Part shown: positions 9,056-20,650 of the stretch, piece after piece
How positions within the stretch are numbered: position 1 is the first letter of the stretch
Layout of the letters: every line of letters starts with the position of its first letter
Source of the DNA: Nelumbo lutea
Taxonomy: Eukaryota > Streptophyta > Magnoliopsida > Proteales > Nelumbonaceae
Direction of reading: 5' to 3'
Assembly: GCA_022828595.1 (NCBI GenBank)
Contig: JAKGHH010000002.1
Span: 63,336,383-63,400,382, forward strand
Length of the DNA stretch: 64,000 bases
Position numbers and translations under genes: made by a program
The notes under the pieces: generated by a model
What the model was told of the DNA's origin: nothing
Databases searched by the model: none
What the model saw: only the letters and a program-made list of their open reading frames with translations

Positions 9056-12000
9056 AACTACAACTCTTTTTCCAATTTATAGAGATTATCCCAAGTTTTC
9101 CCAGAATAGTTGATCCCTTTGTGCTCTTGGATTGTTATCATCCATCCATAAAATTACTAATCTTGAATCATAGGTATGGTATCTTGGCTATGAGGTAACG
9201 ACAAGGAGAGGGTGCCCCACCTCGTTTCCATTCCTATGTTTTTGCCAGGTCTATATATATGGGAGTGATACTACATGGTCCAATATAAAAAGGAAACTAA
9301 ACCAGTTGTGATTAGAGCATGCCTTATTTATTCTATATTTAAGAAAATATAAAAATTATAAGGAAATAAGAAAGCAAGAGAGAATAGGCTGATGTAATTA
9401 AACAACTGCATTTTAGAATATAATAATAGATTCTTTGTTACCATTTTGTAAATTATATGGACAAAAGTATCCTTATTCATACTCCTTAAGAAAGGGCGTT
9501 AGGTGTTAATGAAAAGTTGAAAACAATTTATCATCTTAATATATGAGTCATTTTTTGACACCTGATATATTTTAGAGTCAGTATTTATGTTTCTTTTGGA
9601 GGGATCATGTTTCATGGCTCCCTCCTTGTTTGTTTTCATTATCAATAAATATAATCCTTTTCCTTTTTAAAAACATAAAAAGAAAAGAAAAGTTGAAAAT
9701 TAAAAATATAAAATAAAAATTAAAATAATGAAACGGACAAGGGAAGAATCAAACAGCTTGACCCATTATTTCACCCCAGTAGACATTTTGACCTGAAATT
9801 TGCACCAATGAGAGATCTTGATTCAGGCCAATGTCTAGACAATTAATGTTTACCTAGATGTATGCCCCCCACCCCCCCACCTATTGAAAAATGAAAACCA
9901 TTAATGGTGTTGGGCTGTGTGACAAGTGACATGACACCCACTAACTATTCTTGATTAGTTTTTGTAATTTGGCAATTTCTTTTATACAACTTGCTTGCTA
10001 GGTACTGTACAAGGCCCGCTTGATTTTATGTTTTTTTACTGATAGAAGACTCGAACAGATATGGCGTTTTCTTCCTAAAACCTTCGACGTGTGAAATCTA
10101 AGTCATTATGATTTATGACAATTAATTTGGAGCGGAGATGGAACACAGGACACAAAATCTATGGCTTGCTTAGTTTCTTATGTATAGATAATTCATATTG
10201 TTTTATTTGTCTCAGGGGTAGGGGTCATTTGATAATGACTCAAGTGCTCAGCTTAATGAATTATATTGTTTTGCTTTTTAAGGATATAGTGGTCGATGAT
10301 CCAACTTCAGCTATGACCATATTAAAAGAGGTCACAATCTTCATCATGATTTATTCACTAAAAAGAACAACTTGTCACTTTAGCTGTTGTCATACTTTGT
10401 AATTTCTACGAGATATTGCTCGGTACATGCAAGTGTTCAACAATTTCATTTGGAGAGTGGAGGATGGATAAGGATTTTTTCTTTTTTCCTTTGTTGTCTC
10501 CATTATGGCTGCACATTGCATTACAAGAAAAATGTTCTAATGCCTTTGCTTAGATCAAGACTGCTGCCTTTGCTTCTTGGTCCAAAGTGGTTCAAAGTTT
10601 TCTAAAATGGCAGTTTTTCCAAGACCTCCGGCTTAGCCTGATTAAGCTGCCAGTACAGACCACCGACTCAGAGATTGTAAAACATTTCAACCTTCTTATA
10701 GCGGTGGCGTGGACCGCCTAAGCCGACGGACAATGCCCATCGCCTTAGGTTCTATATGTTATGCGAACATCGATCTCGTTCATTGCTAAGCTGGTGGATA
10801 TGGACTGCTGGCATAGACCTTTTTTAAAAAAAAAAAAATACCTAAATTTTTCTAATGATTCAGAATTTTAATATACCTATGAAATCCTATGACAATTCAT
10901 ACATGAAATCTTGATAAATAAAAAACGCAACTTAAACATCTAATAATTTAAAGATTAATTATATTAAAAAATCCAAAACAATTCGTTCAAATATAATATC
11001 CGATTCACATATTAACAGTACAAGCCACTGGTAATGGTAATTGTCTTCCTTTTGGGTATTTGACTTTGGATTTATTTTATTACAAACCAAACAAATACCT
11101 TGATGGCCACTTGGATGAAAACAACAACTATATATTAACAACAGGGCAAACCAGCCTATTTGCTATCACAGCATTGAGAGAATTCTCTAAAGACTATTTG
11201 GAACAACCTTGAACTACAAATTCTGTGTTGGATCAATCCTAATTGCTTAATTGATTCAAAATAATCAATAAAAGGTCATAATGAACAAATCTTATGTATA
11301 TCAACCTCAAATCTCCTAACTTATAGTTAAGCCAACACAAGATACTAGGGTTACACCAACCATGAAACTAAGAAGGAAAAAGGAGAAGATGCAACCACTC
11401 CTACCAGCCTTCTGAGATGCTTCTACAAAGGTTGTTGACTAGATGTGAACCTAAACTTTGGCACTTTTTTGCACAAAGTGGGTGCATTCAAAAGAAAAAA
11501 AAATGAAACTAGAATATATAAAAATTAAATAGAAAAGTATAAATTAAAAATGTATGCAAATCAAGTGAACAAATTATTTCATTTAAGTGTAGAAGGTTAT
11601 CAGGATAAGTCATCAGACCTTCAAGCAAATTGTGTAATCATTAAACCTGCAATACACAATTAAGTTATTGGAGAGGCATATTTTCGTAGAGAGGCTTCAT
11701 AAAAAAGATTTCTTTTCAATTTCATACAAAAATGGCACATGTTTAGTCAAGAGAAAAAACAAGAAGATCCAAATTCTAACTATGCAAAGCTATAAATAGT
11801 CCTGCTATTAATAATTTTTGAGGTACTATAATATGATGATGCCCTAAAACGGTACTTAAACCCATATATTCATCCCCTGAAATGGTTTCCAGAGATAATT
11901 TGGACCTCCCATAACCAATTGATTATTATTTTTGCTATGTATTTTTGTGTAACATTATTAGAAATATATGTTAACAAGTACTGCACTCATCCAAAAAGGT

Positions 12001-12141
12001 TTGAAGTAAACACTATCACCTATTTTGACTTGATTTTACCCAGAAATGATAATACCAAAATCTGATTTTGATCCAAAATACATCCAACTAGTCAAATTCA
12101 AAGTGAACTCAAATAGTCATAAATAGTAAAAATGTATAGTC
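9056..12141. other. AT-rich intergenic region
   Basis: I see no convincing gene. The two overlapping plus-strand frames at 10115-10605 have no recognisable domain and ordinary AT-rich composition. At 10625-10830 there is a GC-richer stretch with phrases alternating between strands (CTTAGCCTG, GGCGTGGACCGCC, CCGCCTAAGC), likely a decayed repeat. The rest shows only A/T runs. Confidence 0.5.
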
Positions 12142-12378
12142 TAGGGGTGTTCACAGGTTGGGTTGGGTTGGTTTGAATCATTTTCTTCAACCGGTCCAAC
12201 CTAGTTGGTTTATTTATTAACTAAACCGAAACTGATCGATCCTGAAGCAAAACCGACCCAAATATGAAAGGTCAATTTATCAGTTTGTCAGTTTTTATAT
12301 ATATTTTAAACTGAAATATCTTATCTAAATATCTATTTATATTTAAGTTTATTTATTTTTAGTTTTTACGCAAAACCA

Positions 12379-12416
<38 letters not shown>

Positions 12417-12761
12417 AATCGATTAGTTTTTTTATGCAAAACTGATTTTTTTTTCAATGTATATTTAAATTTATTCAAAATTAAATTAAATATTGTACCA
12501 TTATATTATATTTGTATTGGTTTTGCATTTTTAGTTTTTATCATAAATAACCATTTTTTCAAAATTCAAACAAAACACAAATAAAATATATCAATATTTA
12601 ACATATAGGATAGGGACTAATTAGTAATTACTTAAACATACAGGATCCATTCGGTTTCGGTTTTCATGTATAAAAACCAAAACCAACCGGTGGTTTTGAA
12701 AAACCGATCAACTCAGGTTGGGTCAGACCGGTTTGGTTGGTTTGACATGTGAATATCCCTA
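12142..12761. mobile_element. hAT-like non-autonomous element (TAGGGGTG ends)
   Basis: The region starts TAGGGGTGTTCACAGGTTGGG and ends with the near-inverse CATGTGAATATCCCTA. GGTTGGGTTGG and AACCGACC-type runs flank an AT-rich core that holds a (TA)n tract at 12383-12414. Ac-like termini of this form are typical of hAT elements. I do not see a clean 8-bp target duplication, so the boundaries are less sure than for the other hAT-like copies here. Confidence 0.5.
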
Positions 12762-13804
12762 TTAGGTTAGCTCGTGCCCCTCCAAGATTCATACCAGGCT
12801 ATCGAGTTGACAAAATTCATAGTCTAAAACTACATATAGTATCTCTTGCACAAGTTGACAAAATTCATACCAGGCTATCAATGGACTAATAGCAGGAAGA
12901 TATCAACAAAAATACAAAATTGCAAATACAAGGACAAACAATGAATAAAAGTACTCTATATATAAAGAAGACAAAAATGAGAAGGTAGTTGCATATGGAG
13001 GACACATGGATACTAGAATTTATGTGAAGGCATGGGTTAACTCATAGGCTAATTTTGGTTGCAACATTAGTGTTTTCAAGGATCTGTTCAACCTAAAAGC
13101 TAAAGGTTTTAGGTGAGGGCTTGGAATAGGTTTTATTCTCTAACATGCCCTCATGCAAAATCCCATTGGACTTCAAGTGTGGGTAAGTATAGATCCATCC
13201 ATACCTTATGCTAAAATTTATAAATTAAAATGGGGATAATGAGAACTGAACACAAGACCATTTGGTCAAATAGACTCTGATCATCTCAAAGAACGATTTG
13301 ATCTAACAACTTAAGTTGTTAGATGAGGTCCCCAAATAGGTTTATATTTTTTAACAAGTAAAAATTCTGGTTTACTTTTATTTCAGATTTGACTTTGTAT
13401 TATTTGCTTGTGAGAAGTAAATTATGAAGTAAGATGATGTTGTCCCCACCTTATATGCAAGAGAACAAAGGTAGAAGGGGGTTATTTGTTTAGCAGTGAG
13501 ATATTTTTCTTTTGATAAAAGCTTGGTAGTGATGTAGGAAGCTAGATAATTTGGTCTCCACATTGTATAAGGGAGAATTGAGGTAGGTGGAAGGTGGTGC
13601 ATGCAACTTTTGCATCAGTTTTTGATATGCATCAGTTTTTCATAACACCCTACCTTTTTCATGGGGTGAACCAAGTGTTGTTTGGGGTTCAGATCTTTGG
13701 GTTAGAGTTGGTATGACCACAACTTGGACCAACATATATGTAATCCGCACATCCATCCTACATATATGTAATTAATAACCCTAACTCTCCAGCCCTTCTC
13801 CTAA
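12762..13804. other. Intergenic region with inverted-repeat debris
   Basis: No gene is seen. The phrase ACAAGTTGACAAAATTCATACCAGGCTATC at 12850-12880 partly duplicates 12790-12820. The stretch 13080-13350 has an imperfect palindromic character (GGTTTTAGGTGAGG near 13105, TAGATGAGGTCCCC near 13320), like an eroded foldback element. Confidence 0.4.
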
Positions 13805-13932
13805 AGCTATGTTTGGTTTGAAGGAAAATGTAGGGAAAGGTATGAAAACCTATACAAATTAAAGTTAATTTGTAAATGTTTCCCTGCCTTTCCTTTCATT
13901 TCCCTACCTTTTCCTTCAAACCAAACATAACC
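13805..13932. mobile_element. Tourist-like MITE (family A)
   Basis: This 128-bp element has inverted ends (CTATGTTTGGTTTGAAGG and its near-exact inverse CCTTCAAACCAAACATAA). It is flanked by TAA on both sides, in the wider context CCTAAAG/CCTAAAG. The 3-bp TAA/TTA target and GTTTGG ends fit PIF/Harbinger MITEs. Relatives occur at 19899 and 45394. Confidence 0.75.
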
Positions 13933-14052
13933 TAAAGGAAAACAACTTTCCAAACTTTCAACTCATCTACAAGTGCCTCCAGCATATTGAAAGGTGGCAC
14001 CAATAAGAGAAAAGGAAATCTTTCTTTCCCATTATGTATGCATTATCTAGAA

Positions 14053-14172
14053 GCTGAGGTGGTTTGGAAGGAGTACAAATGCAAATATATAGAGTGCAAA
14101 ACCTTGTATTTTGTATTATTTTGCATGTATTTATAATATACATATTTGTATTTGTACTTTTTCCAAAATGAG
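14053..14172. mobile_element. Tourist-like MITE (family B), degenerate
   Basis: Ends GGTTTGGAAGGAGTACAAAT and TTTGTACTTTTTCCAAAAT are inverse to each other. Internal phrases (TGCAAAACCTTG, TGTATTTATAATATACATAT) are shared with the copies at 19306 and 22575. The target duplication is not clear. Confidence 0.5.
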
Positions 14173-14610
14173 AAAAGAATATGAATTGGTCAATGAATGA
14201 ATCCCATTGATCAACTTTCTCTCTCTCAAAATCCAAAAAGCAAACACCCCCTTAATTTAATATCTTAATCAAATCATTTAATCTAATTTCCAGCTTCTTT
14301 GCATTAATTTATTCTCACATTAACTTCTCATTTGAAGAAGAAGAACATTCAATTGGAGATCCTTTCTATGTCTTTTTTATTATATCTGACCATGTCTTGC
14401 AAGCTTATTGAGTCCTTAGATATACGAAAATGAAATGTGAAGCCCACCAAATGTATTATTTTTCTAGAATTAATGAGTGCCTTGGATTGTTTACTTGCAG
14501 AAGTGGCTTCTAGTGAACATGACCATTGTTCCAAACACAAAAGCTCAAAGCGAGAATTGGAAAATACTCATTAGCTTCTTTTTTCCCCTTTGTTTTTCCT
14601 TTATTTGTTA

Positions 14611-14727
14611 GGCTGCATTTGGCATTCCTTATTTTAAGGACTTATCTCCTTTTGCCCCTATGAGCACTGAATTTTTAATTGCAGAAAAGGAGATAATTTC
14701 TTAAAATAAGGAATGCCAAATGCAGCC
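14611..14727. mobile_element. Tourist-like MITE with TTA target duplication
   Basis: This 117-bp element starts GGCTGCATTTGGCATTCC and ends with the inverse GGAATGCCAAATGCAGCC. The inverted repeat extends to about 28 bp (through CCTTATTTTAAG). TTA flanks both sides (14608-14610 and 14728-14730). Its high arm identity suggests a fairly young insertion. Confidence 0.85.
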
Positions 14728-15049
14728 TTAGTAACTTTAATTTGATGGATCTAGATTTTGTTTGCACCAAGCTTTTGCGTGTTTGATTGTCTCTCACTCT
14801 CCATTTTCTTTTTCCTTTTCTTTCGTTTTTCTAGACGAAAGCTTGCCTCCTCCTCATCTTGATCATCACTCACTCTCTGCTTCTGGATCACATAATTGGT
14901 TTCATAGTTCAAGGTAAGGCCTCTAATTCAGTTTTCTTGCTGTGGTAGTAGGAGAAAGGAGAAAAGAAAGGAAGAGTGAGAAAGAAGGAAAGATTTTGAA
15001 ATAAAAATAATTTTTTTTTTTTTGGAGTCCAACTGCCATGAAGTCTAGG

Positions 15050-15262
15050 AAAAAACTTTGCCTGTTGGGGGCCGACAGCCTATGCTGTTGAGAGCGTTCC
15101 TGGGGATGCCACATTATCATGAGAGTGGATAAATTAGTTATTGCCTTCTATTTTATTTTGATCAAAATGAAAGACATGGGCGTGAATAGGAGAAGTGTCC
15201 ACCCTAAAAACGCTCTCAACAGTATAAGCTGTTGGTCCCCAACAGCCAAAGTTATCTCTAAG
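15050..15262. mobile_element. Foldback element
   Basis: Arms around 15061-15105 (GGGGGCCGACAGCC, GCTGTTGAGAGCGTT) and 15205-15250 (AACGCTCTCAACAGT, GGTCCCCAACAGCC) are inverse to one another over about 45 bases. The superfamily is not clear because no target duplication stands out. Frames crossing it on the minus strand are not genes. Confidence 0.6.
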
Positions 15263-15609
15263 TCTAGACTCCCAATAACTTTGAAATGAAAAATTAAGAT
15301 AACGTGGCAAAACTCTATTGGTCGGTACACGTATCTCATGGATCAAAGGGTATATAGAATAAGAGGTTGTTTTTGTTGTGACTTGATGTAGTTTTGATAA
15401 TTTAAAAATAAAAAATCATATGTGAGAAATGAGAGGAGATTTCAATAGTAAATCATAGTTATAGGGAGTTCTGAACATTTAAGTCTGTAGTCAAAAGAGA
15501 AACAATAAAATCAGGGAGAGAATCTAGCCAACAGTGGTCTTGAGCAGAAATATAAGAGCCTAATATGCTAGAGCATGGGCCATGAAATTGGCCTCCCTCT
15601 TTCTTTTGT

Positions 15610-16017
15610 TAGGGGTGTCAATTGGACTGGGTTTGGTCCAATCTGATATAGTTCAATGTTTATCCATTACAAATGGACCAGGTGCAGTCCAATTCAATGA
15701 ATATTTTGGACCATTTTAGACCAGTTCAATTCAATATCTGAACCATCCAATCTGTTCAAATTTGTTTTAATTTAGAATGGTTCCAACCAAAACATGGTCC
15801 ATTGACACCTATATATCTTATATCAATAGACCAAAAATTGGCTCAATCTAACCCAATCCAACATAAATTCATTATAGGTGGACCATGCCCAATCCAATCC
15901 AATAAATATTTTGGACCATTAAGTCTTGATTGGTCCGGTTCAATGTCTTGTTGGTCCATCCAATTTGACTTTGGTTTGGATGGAATCTGACCCAAGACCG
16001 ATCCATTGACACTCCTA
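15610..16017. mobile_element. hAT-like non-autonomous element (TAGGGGTG ends)
   Basis: It begins TAGGGGTGTCAATTGGACTGG and ends with the near-inverse CCGATCCATTGACACTCCTA. The interior is rich in GGTCCA/TGGACC phrases. The termini match the TAGGGGTG class elsewhere in the window. The 8-bp flanks do not match, so it is probably old. Confidence 0.6.
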
Positions 16018-16154
16018 TGTATAATAGAGTGTGGAACTTATGTTTTACTTACATACCCCAATTTTTGAATCTGGTTCCTCTCTCATTGTAAGGATAGAAA
16101 TGTAATTTTGATAATCATTTACTTCTCATTCAAATTCCTCTCATTTAAGTTTTA

Positions 16155-16345
16155 TATTTAGGGATAAGTAGACTACACTCCACCTTAGAATTCTAAATTC
16201 CATTGCAGACCTACAATATTTCAAAATTTCAAACAACTCCACCTATAACACCAATACCCGCCCGTGTATTGACATCAATTCAAAGCTGGCACCTACCCCA
16301 ATTATACAGTGGAGCTAAGATTTGTTGGGGTGGACTGAACAGTAA
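16155..16345 (+). repeat. Dispersed repeat C, forward copy
   Basis: The stretch from ATAAGTAGACTACACTCC to GGACTGAACAGTAAAACCCC recurs inverted at about 48055-48240 (GTTCAGTTCACTCCC ... GCAGTCTACTTATC). Shared features are the TAGACT end, a CCACCT block, AAAGCTGG and ACTGAACAG. It is probably a small DNA-transposon family. No target duplication was identified. Confidence 0.5.
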
Positions 16346-16612
16346 AACCCCTTATATTTAAGGTTTTATCTCTCATTAACATTCATTAAATCTTATTCTT
16401 GACTAGAATTCCCCTATGTTTGTATTTGGTCTCTCTCTAATTGTAATTCAAAGCTGGCACCTACCCCAACTATACAGTGGAGCTAAGATTTGTTGGGGTG
16501 GACTGAACAGTAAAACCCCTTATATTTAAGGTTTTATCTCTCATTAACATTCATTAAATCTTATTCTTGACTAGAATTCCCCTATGTTTGTATTTGGTCT
16601 CTCTCTAATTGT
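16277..16612 (+). repeat. 168-bp perfect-type tandem duplication
   Basis: Copy 1 (16277-16444) and copy 2 (16445-16612) start AATTCAAAGCTGGCACC. They differ, by eye, at one base (ATTATACAG versus ACTATACAG). Such identity indicates a recent duplication. Confidence 0.92.
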
Positions 16613-16800
16613 AGGGGCACAAAATGTAATTTAAAATACTACATTTCTTCTTATTCAATTCCCTTTTAAGTCTTATATTCAAGTATTAACTCTCATTCTT
16701 TCATTGAATATTATATTAATTGATCATATATTAATATTAATATTAAAAAATAAGTGTCACAAAGAATAATAATTTTTGTAGATAATAGAAACAAAATTTG

Positions 16801-17771
16801 GGCTGATCATGGGCTGGGCCAGGCTTAGCACCAATGATAAGGGCTTTAAGCTAGGCCCAGCCCGCACTCCAGGCCTAGAGGTTAGAGTGCAAGCCCAAAC
16901 CCGGCCCTACACAAGCCTAGGTAAGGCTTACCGGCTTTCCTGACCTAACAAGTAATGACTTTAAGCCCATGAAATCAAATAACAAAATTTAATTTATTTA
17001 TAATTTTAAATTAAGTAATATGTAAATGTAATAGATACAAAAAAATTACACAAGCCAAAGTTAAATTAGGTTGTCTAGGCTTTAGACTTATGGCACAAAA
17101 AACAAGGTTGTGTTTGGCTTGGGTTATTTATTCTTTTATAAAGGAAGGCAAGGCCTTCATTCTCATTCTTGAGCAATGTGGGACTTGGAACAACACTAAA
17201 TAATCAGTGCAGCTATTGAGTGTTTTTTCAAATCCCACATTGCTTAGGTTGTGTTCGGTTGCAATGCAAATAAATTTGCACTGATGCAAAATCATAGCAG
17301 TGCAAATGATTTGAGTGTATTTTTTTTTTCAAATTTTAGCTTATTTTGTTTGATTGCATACAAATGAATTAAATTAAAACATGCAGAATAAGTAAAATCC
17401 AAAATAAAATTATACAAGAATTTGCATTTTTTACATTTTGCACTCCTATGCATTTGTACTAATGCAAATAAATTTGCTGCGACCAAACACAACCTTAGGG
17501 AATGAGAATGAATGCTTTACCTTCACCTATATAAGGCCTTACTTAGGAGGACAAAACTCATACTTGACTCAATTGTTGACATATGTGTTAATACATTTGA
17601 ATTCATAAATGTTTATTTATATGTTAAAATAAAATGTAAAACTTTTATACTTTTCAGGCTTGATGCGGGCCTGGGCCCGGGCTGAGCTGTACACAAAAAT
17701 CTGGGCCCAAGCCTAGAAACTTGCGGGCTGGGCCGGGCTGGGTTTCTGGGTCAGGCCAAGAATGATCAGCC
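16801..17771. mobile_element. Foldback element with GGGCC-rich arms, interrupted by a Tourist-like MITE
   Basis: The left arm opens GGCTGATCATGGGCTGGGCC and the right arm closes GGCCAAGAATGATCAGCC. Inner inverted blocks (CATTCTCATTCTTGAGCAATGTGGG with CCCACATTGCTTA ... GAATGAGAATGAATG) support a palindromic element. A separate MITE splits it at 17247-17494. Confidence 0.6.
17247..17494. mobile_element. Tourist-like MITE nested in foldback element
   Basis: This 248-bp element has ends GGTTGTGTTCGGTTGCAATG and the inverse TTGCTGCGACCAAACACAACC, each continuing into GCAAATAAATTTGC. It is bounded by TTA at 17244-17246 and 17495-17497. Removing it restores the CCCACATTGCTTA/GGGAATGAG junction of the host element, so it is younger than its host. 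Confidence 0.85.
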
Positions 17772-18611
17772 TTAAATAAAATACAAATTTAAAACTAATC
17801 CAAAATGGATTTGTTTTCATATTTAACGGCAAGTCAACAATTCAACTTTTGGGGTCAAATGTATAACTTAACCCTTGATGTCATAATTAAATAATAATAA
17901 AAATTAAAAAAAATGAAAATACACAAAAGTGTAAAAAATACAAAAGAAAAATAGAAAACATATAAACAAATATTATTTACTATCATAAATTCATCATCAT
18001 AAAAGTGCACACTTACTAATATAGATAAATATAAAACTGCGTAATAGTGATTTTTACGGCTAACACAAAATTATTCAATGTTTTAACTTTTAATATAAAA
18101 TTATAAATTGGCTGGACTTATTTTGCACCCATGCCATGAATTTTTATATTTTTCATGAATATATGGTATAGAGAGGAACTCAAATACTTCTTTTGAACTC
18201 CAAACTCCAAATTACTTTGCCCACTGTATATGCATAATTCGTTGGTGGTTTAGGGAAGCACATTAAATGACTGTTCTAGCAAATTCATACGGTGGGTTCT
18301 AAACATACAGGTGAAAAGGTATTTTCCATGTTACTCAAATTTGGGTGCCAAATTTCTTTTTTTCACAGGTACCTTTATATTCGGTGGTGCCACCCAAATT
18401 TGGGTTGTGGTTTCCTTGTCTCCTTAATTGTCAACCAGGAAAAAAAAACCAAACTATCAGGCAGGCTGAAACTTGGCACATGAGGTTGAAAGTTGTTACT
18501 AATCAACTTTCCACATTTTGATAAGCAATTGCTTTGGAGCTTTCAGCTCCGAGAAACAAAAATATCCAAAGTGTTTTGGGCTTTAAAAATATAAAAAGTC
18601 TAAAAATATAA
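17772..18611. other. AT-rich intergenic region
   Basis: No gene, RNA or clear repeat is seen. Short frames here lack domains. Confidence 0.5.
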
Positions 18612-19202
18612 GGGAAAATTCCTGATTAGTACCTTGTACTTTGGGCTTAGTGTTATTTTAGTTCTTGAACTTTAAAATGCGACAATTCAGAATTCAAACT
18701 TTTAAAATGCGACAATTCAGAATTCAAACTTTTAAAATGTGACAATCTAGTATCTGTAATTAACTAACTATTAATCATTTGATAAGTAACATTTTAAAAG
18801 ATACAAATGCCCTTCGAGTGTCATTTAATTTTCTTTATCAACTATCTAAACATTGACAAAAAAATTAATGGTCCCAAATACTTGCATCTTCTATTCAAGA
18901 AAGCTGAGTCACCATAAGGTCCACTCAAAGGTAATCCCAACTTTCTTAAATGGAAGAAGTAAGGATTTGAGACTGTTAATTTTTTGTCAATATTTAGATG
19001 GTTGATAAAGAAAATTAAATGACACTCAAAAGGCATTTGTGTCCTTTTCAAATGTCACTTAACAGTAGGTTAATTACTGATTAATGGCGAGTATTGAATT
19101 GTTACGTTTTGAAAACTCGAGTGTTGAATTATCACATTTTAAAGTTCGGGGACCAAAGTAGCATTAGGCACAAAGTACGGGGTACTAATCAGGAATTTTC
19201 CC
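18612..19202. mobile_element. Mutator-like foldback element (MULE-MITE)
   Basis: This 591-bp element has long inverted arms of roughly 230 bases each. The ends read GGGAAAATTCCTGATTAGTACC and, inverse, GGTACTAATCAGGAATTTTCCC. Inner arms pair through CATTTAATTTTCTTTATC and GATAAAGAAAATTAAATG. Nine-base flanks AAAATATAA and AAAATAAAA agree at 8 of 9, the duplication length of Mutator-type transposons. The left arm contains a 30-bp tandem repeat (18672-18740). It carries no transposase. Confidence 0.8.
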
Positions 19203-19305
19203 AAAATAAAACTACTTAAAAACAAAACAAAAATGACCCAAAGTGTTTGGGCTTTAAACTGCAAAGCATGAAGCCTAAAATTAGGCTTTCTATTTTTGGG
19301 CTTTA

Positions 19306-19416
19306 GGCTCCATTTGAAAGGAGTACAAATACAAATTGCAAAACCTTGAATGTTGCACTATTTTATATGTATTTATTCTGTACATATTTATACTTATACT
19401 CCTTCCAAACTGAGCC
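19306..19416. mobile_element. Tourist-like MITE (family B)
   Basis: This 111-bp element starts GGCTCCATTTGAAAGGAGTA and ends TACTCCTTCCAAACTGAGCC. TTA flanks both sides (19303-19305, 19417-19419). The interior AAAACCTTG is shared with 14053 and 22575. Confidence 0.82.
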
Positions 19417-19419
19417 TTA

Positions 19420-19898
19420 ATAACACAAAATCAAATCCTAGATCTTTACCCAAAGGCAACCTAAATAATTTTAATGACATGATGATGGATGTTGCTTGTA
19501 TGTTTTTGATATGGCAGAAATTACCCATCCAGTCCACGCTGAAAATGTGGTAGACTTGGAGGGCAACTTCGCCACTTCATAGGCCTTGGGACATTTTTTT
19601 CGCATCTCACCCCTGGCCTTAATGGTGAACCCCTTTGGAGGTGTTAGGCCAAATCAAACTCTTGGATTCATTAATGCCAGAGTAACACTCGACCACATGG
19701 TCTCCCTCTTAATGAGCTCCGCCTTTATCGTAGCCTGACACGCGAAGCCGTTAAAAAGAAGCCCATAATGCAGTCCTCGATATGGCATTGCCTACAAATA
19801 AGAGCCAAGAGCCAAGAGCCCGCAGGAACCCCTGGAATCACTCGAAGCCTCTTACGTCTTTTCGTGTTAACAAGTGGAACCCTTATATCTGTGTTTTA
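19420..19898. other. Intergenic region
   Basis: No gene is recognised. The stretch 19560-19880 is GC-richer than its surroundings (CCTGGCCTTAATGG, GAGTAACACTCGACC) and may be a decayed transposon fragment. Every frame over it is short. Confidence 0.4.
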
Positions 19899-20014
19899 GG
19901 CTATGTTTGGTTTGAAGGGAAATATAGGGAAAGGTAGAGAAACTTTTACATCCCTTGTATCTGTGTTTTCTTATCTTTCCCTTTCCTACCTTTTCCTTCA
20001 AACCAAACATATCC
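19899..20014. mobile_element. Tourist-like MITE (family A)
   Basis: This 116-bp element has ends GGCTATGTTTGGTTTGAAGG and, inverse, CCTTCAAACCAAACATATCC. TTA is found on both sides (19896-19898, 20015-20017). It is the clearest copy of family A. Confidence 0.85.
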
Positions 20015-20174
20015 TTAGCAAAAGATTACATGTGGCTAATTGGTTTAGTGCTCAAAATGGCTTTAAAAGTTCAGCTTGTTATGTTCTACCAATTGGGAAC
20101 TTTAGACCACAGAAAACCTTGTCATCCCAATCTATAAAGTGTACATTTTAGGCAATTTTGATATTAACATATTA

Positions 20175-20345
20175 AATTAAAACTTATTATATGGTCCATG
20201 TAACTTGTCAAGAATACTAACAAAAGGTGGATAGTTAGGACTGATATTGAATGGATGATTTAATTAAAACTTATTATATGGCCCATGTAACTTGTCAAGA
20301 ATACTAACAAAAGGTGGAGTAGGACTGATATTGAGTGGATGATTT
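20175..20345 (+). repeat. 87/84-bp tandem duplication
   Basis: Two adjacent copies begin AATTAAAACTTATTATATGG at 20175 and 20262. They differ at a few bases and by a small gap (GGATAGTTAGG versus GGAGTAGG). Confidence 0.88.
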
Positions 20346-20499
20346 AACAGGTTATAAATCCAAAAGGTCCCTCAACTTGGTGCACAGTTTAGATATGTTA
20401 CATCATCCCTCCTAGTGGCAAAAATATTGGGTCATACAGGGAAAATTTTCTACTGTACCTAATTAGTGACCTTCACATGAAGGAAAAAAAGTGAATCGG

Positions 20500-20650
20500 G
20501 ATTTGCTCCTCATAGACCGCATCTCACACCAACCTCACAGCCCCATTTCATCATGTATTGGAAACACCTCTTCATGAATAATAATATAAAGAATAGAAGA
20601 TGTTCTCGATGTTCATCTGAGACACGATGTAAGGTTGGTGTGAGGAAACA
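20500..20650. repeat. Dispersed MITE-like repeat D, copy 1
   Basis: The stretch has left CTCACACCAACCTCACAG, central ATTGGAAACACCTCTTCATG plus AATAATAATATA, and right GTAAGGTTGGTGTGAGGAACA. The ends are roughly inverse. The same order of blocks recurs near 24360, 31680, 32205, 46570 and 62480. No coding capacity is seen. Confidence 0.6.

Noticed and set aside
10115..10605. Two overlapping plus-strand frames of 95 and 72 codons
   Set aside because: No domain, no matching splice pattern and ordinary AT-rich composition.
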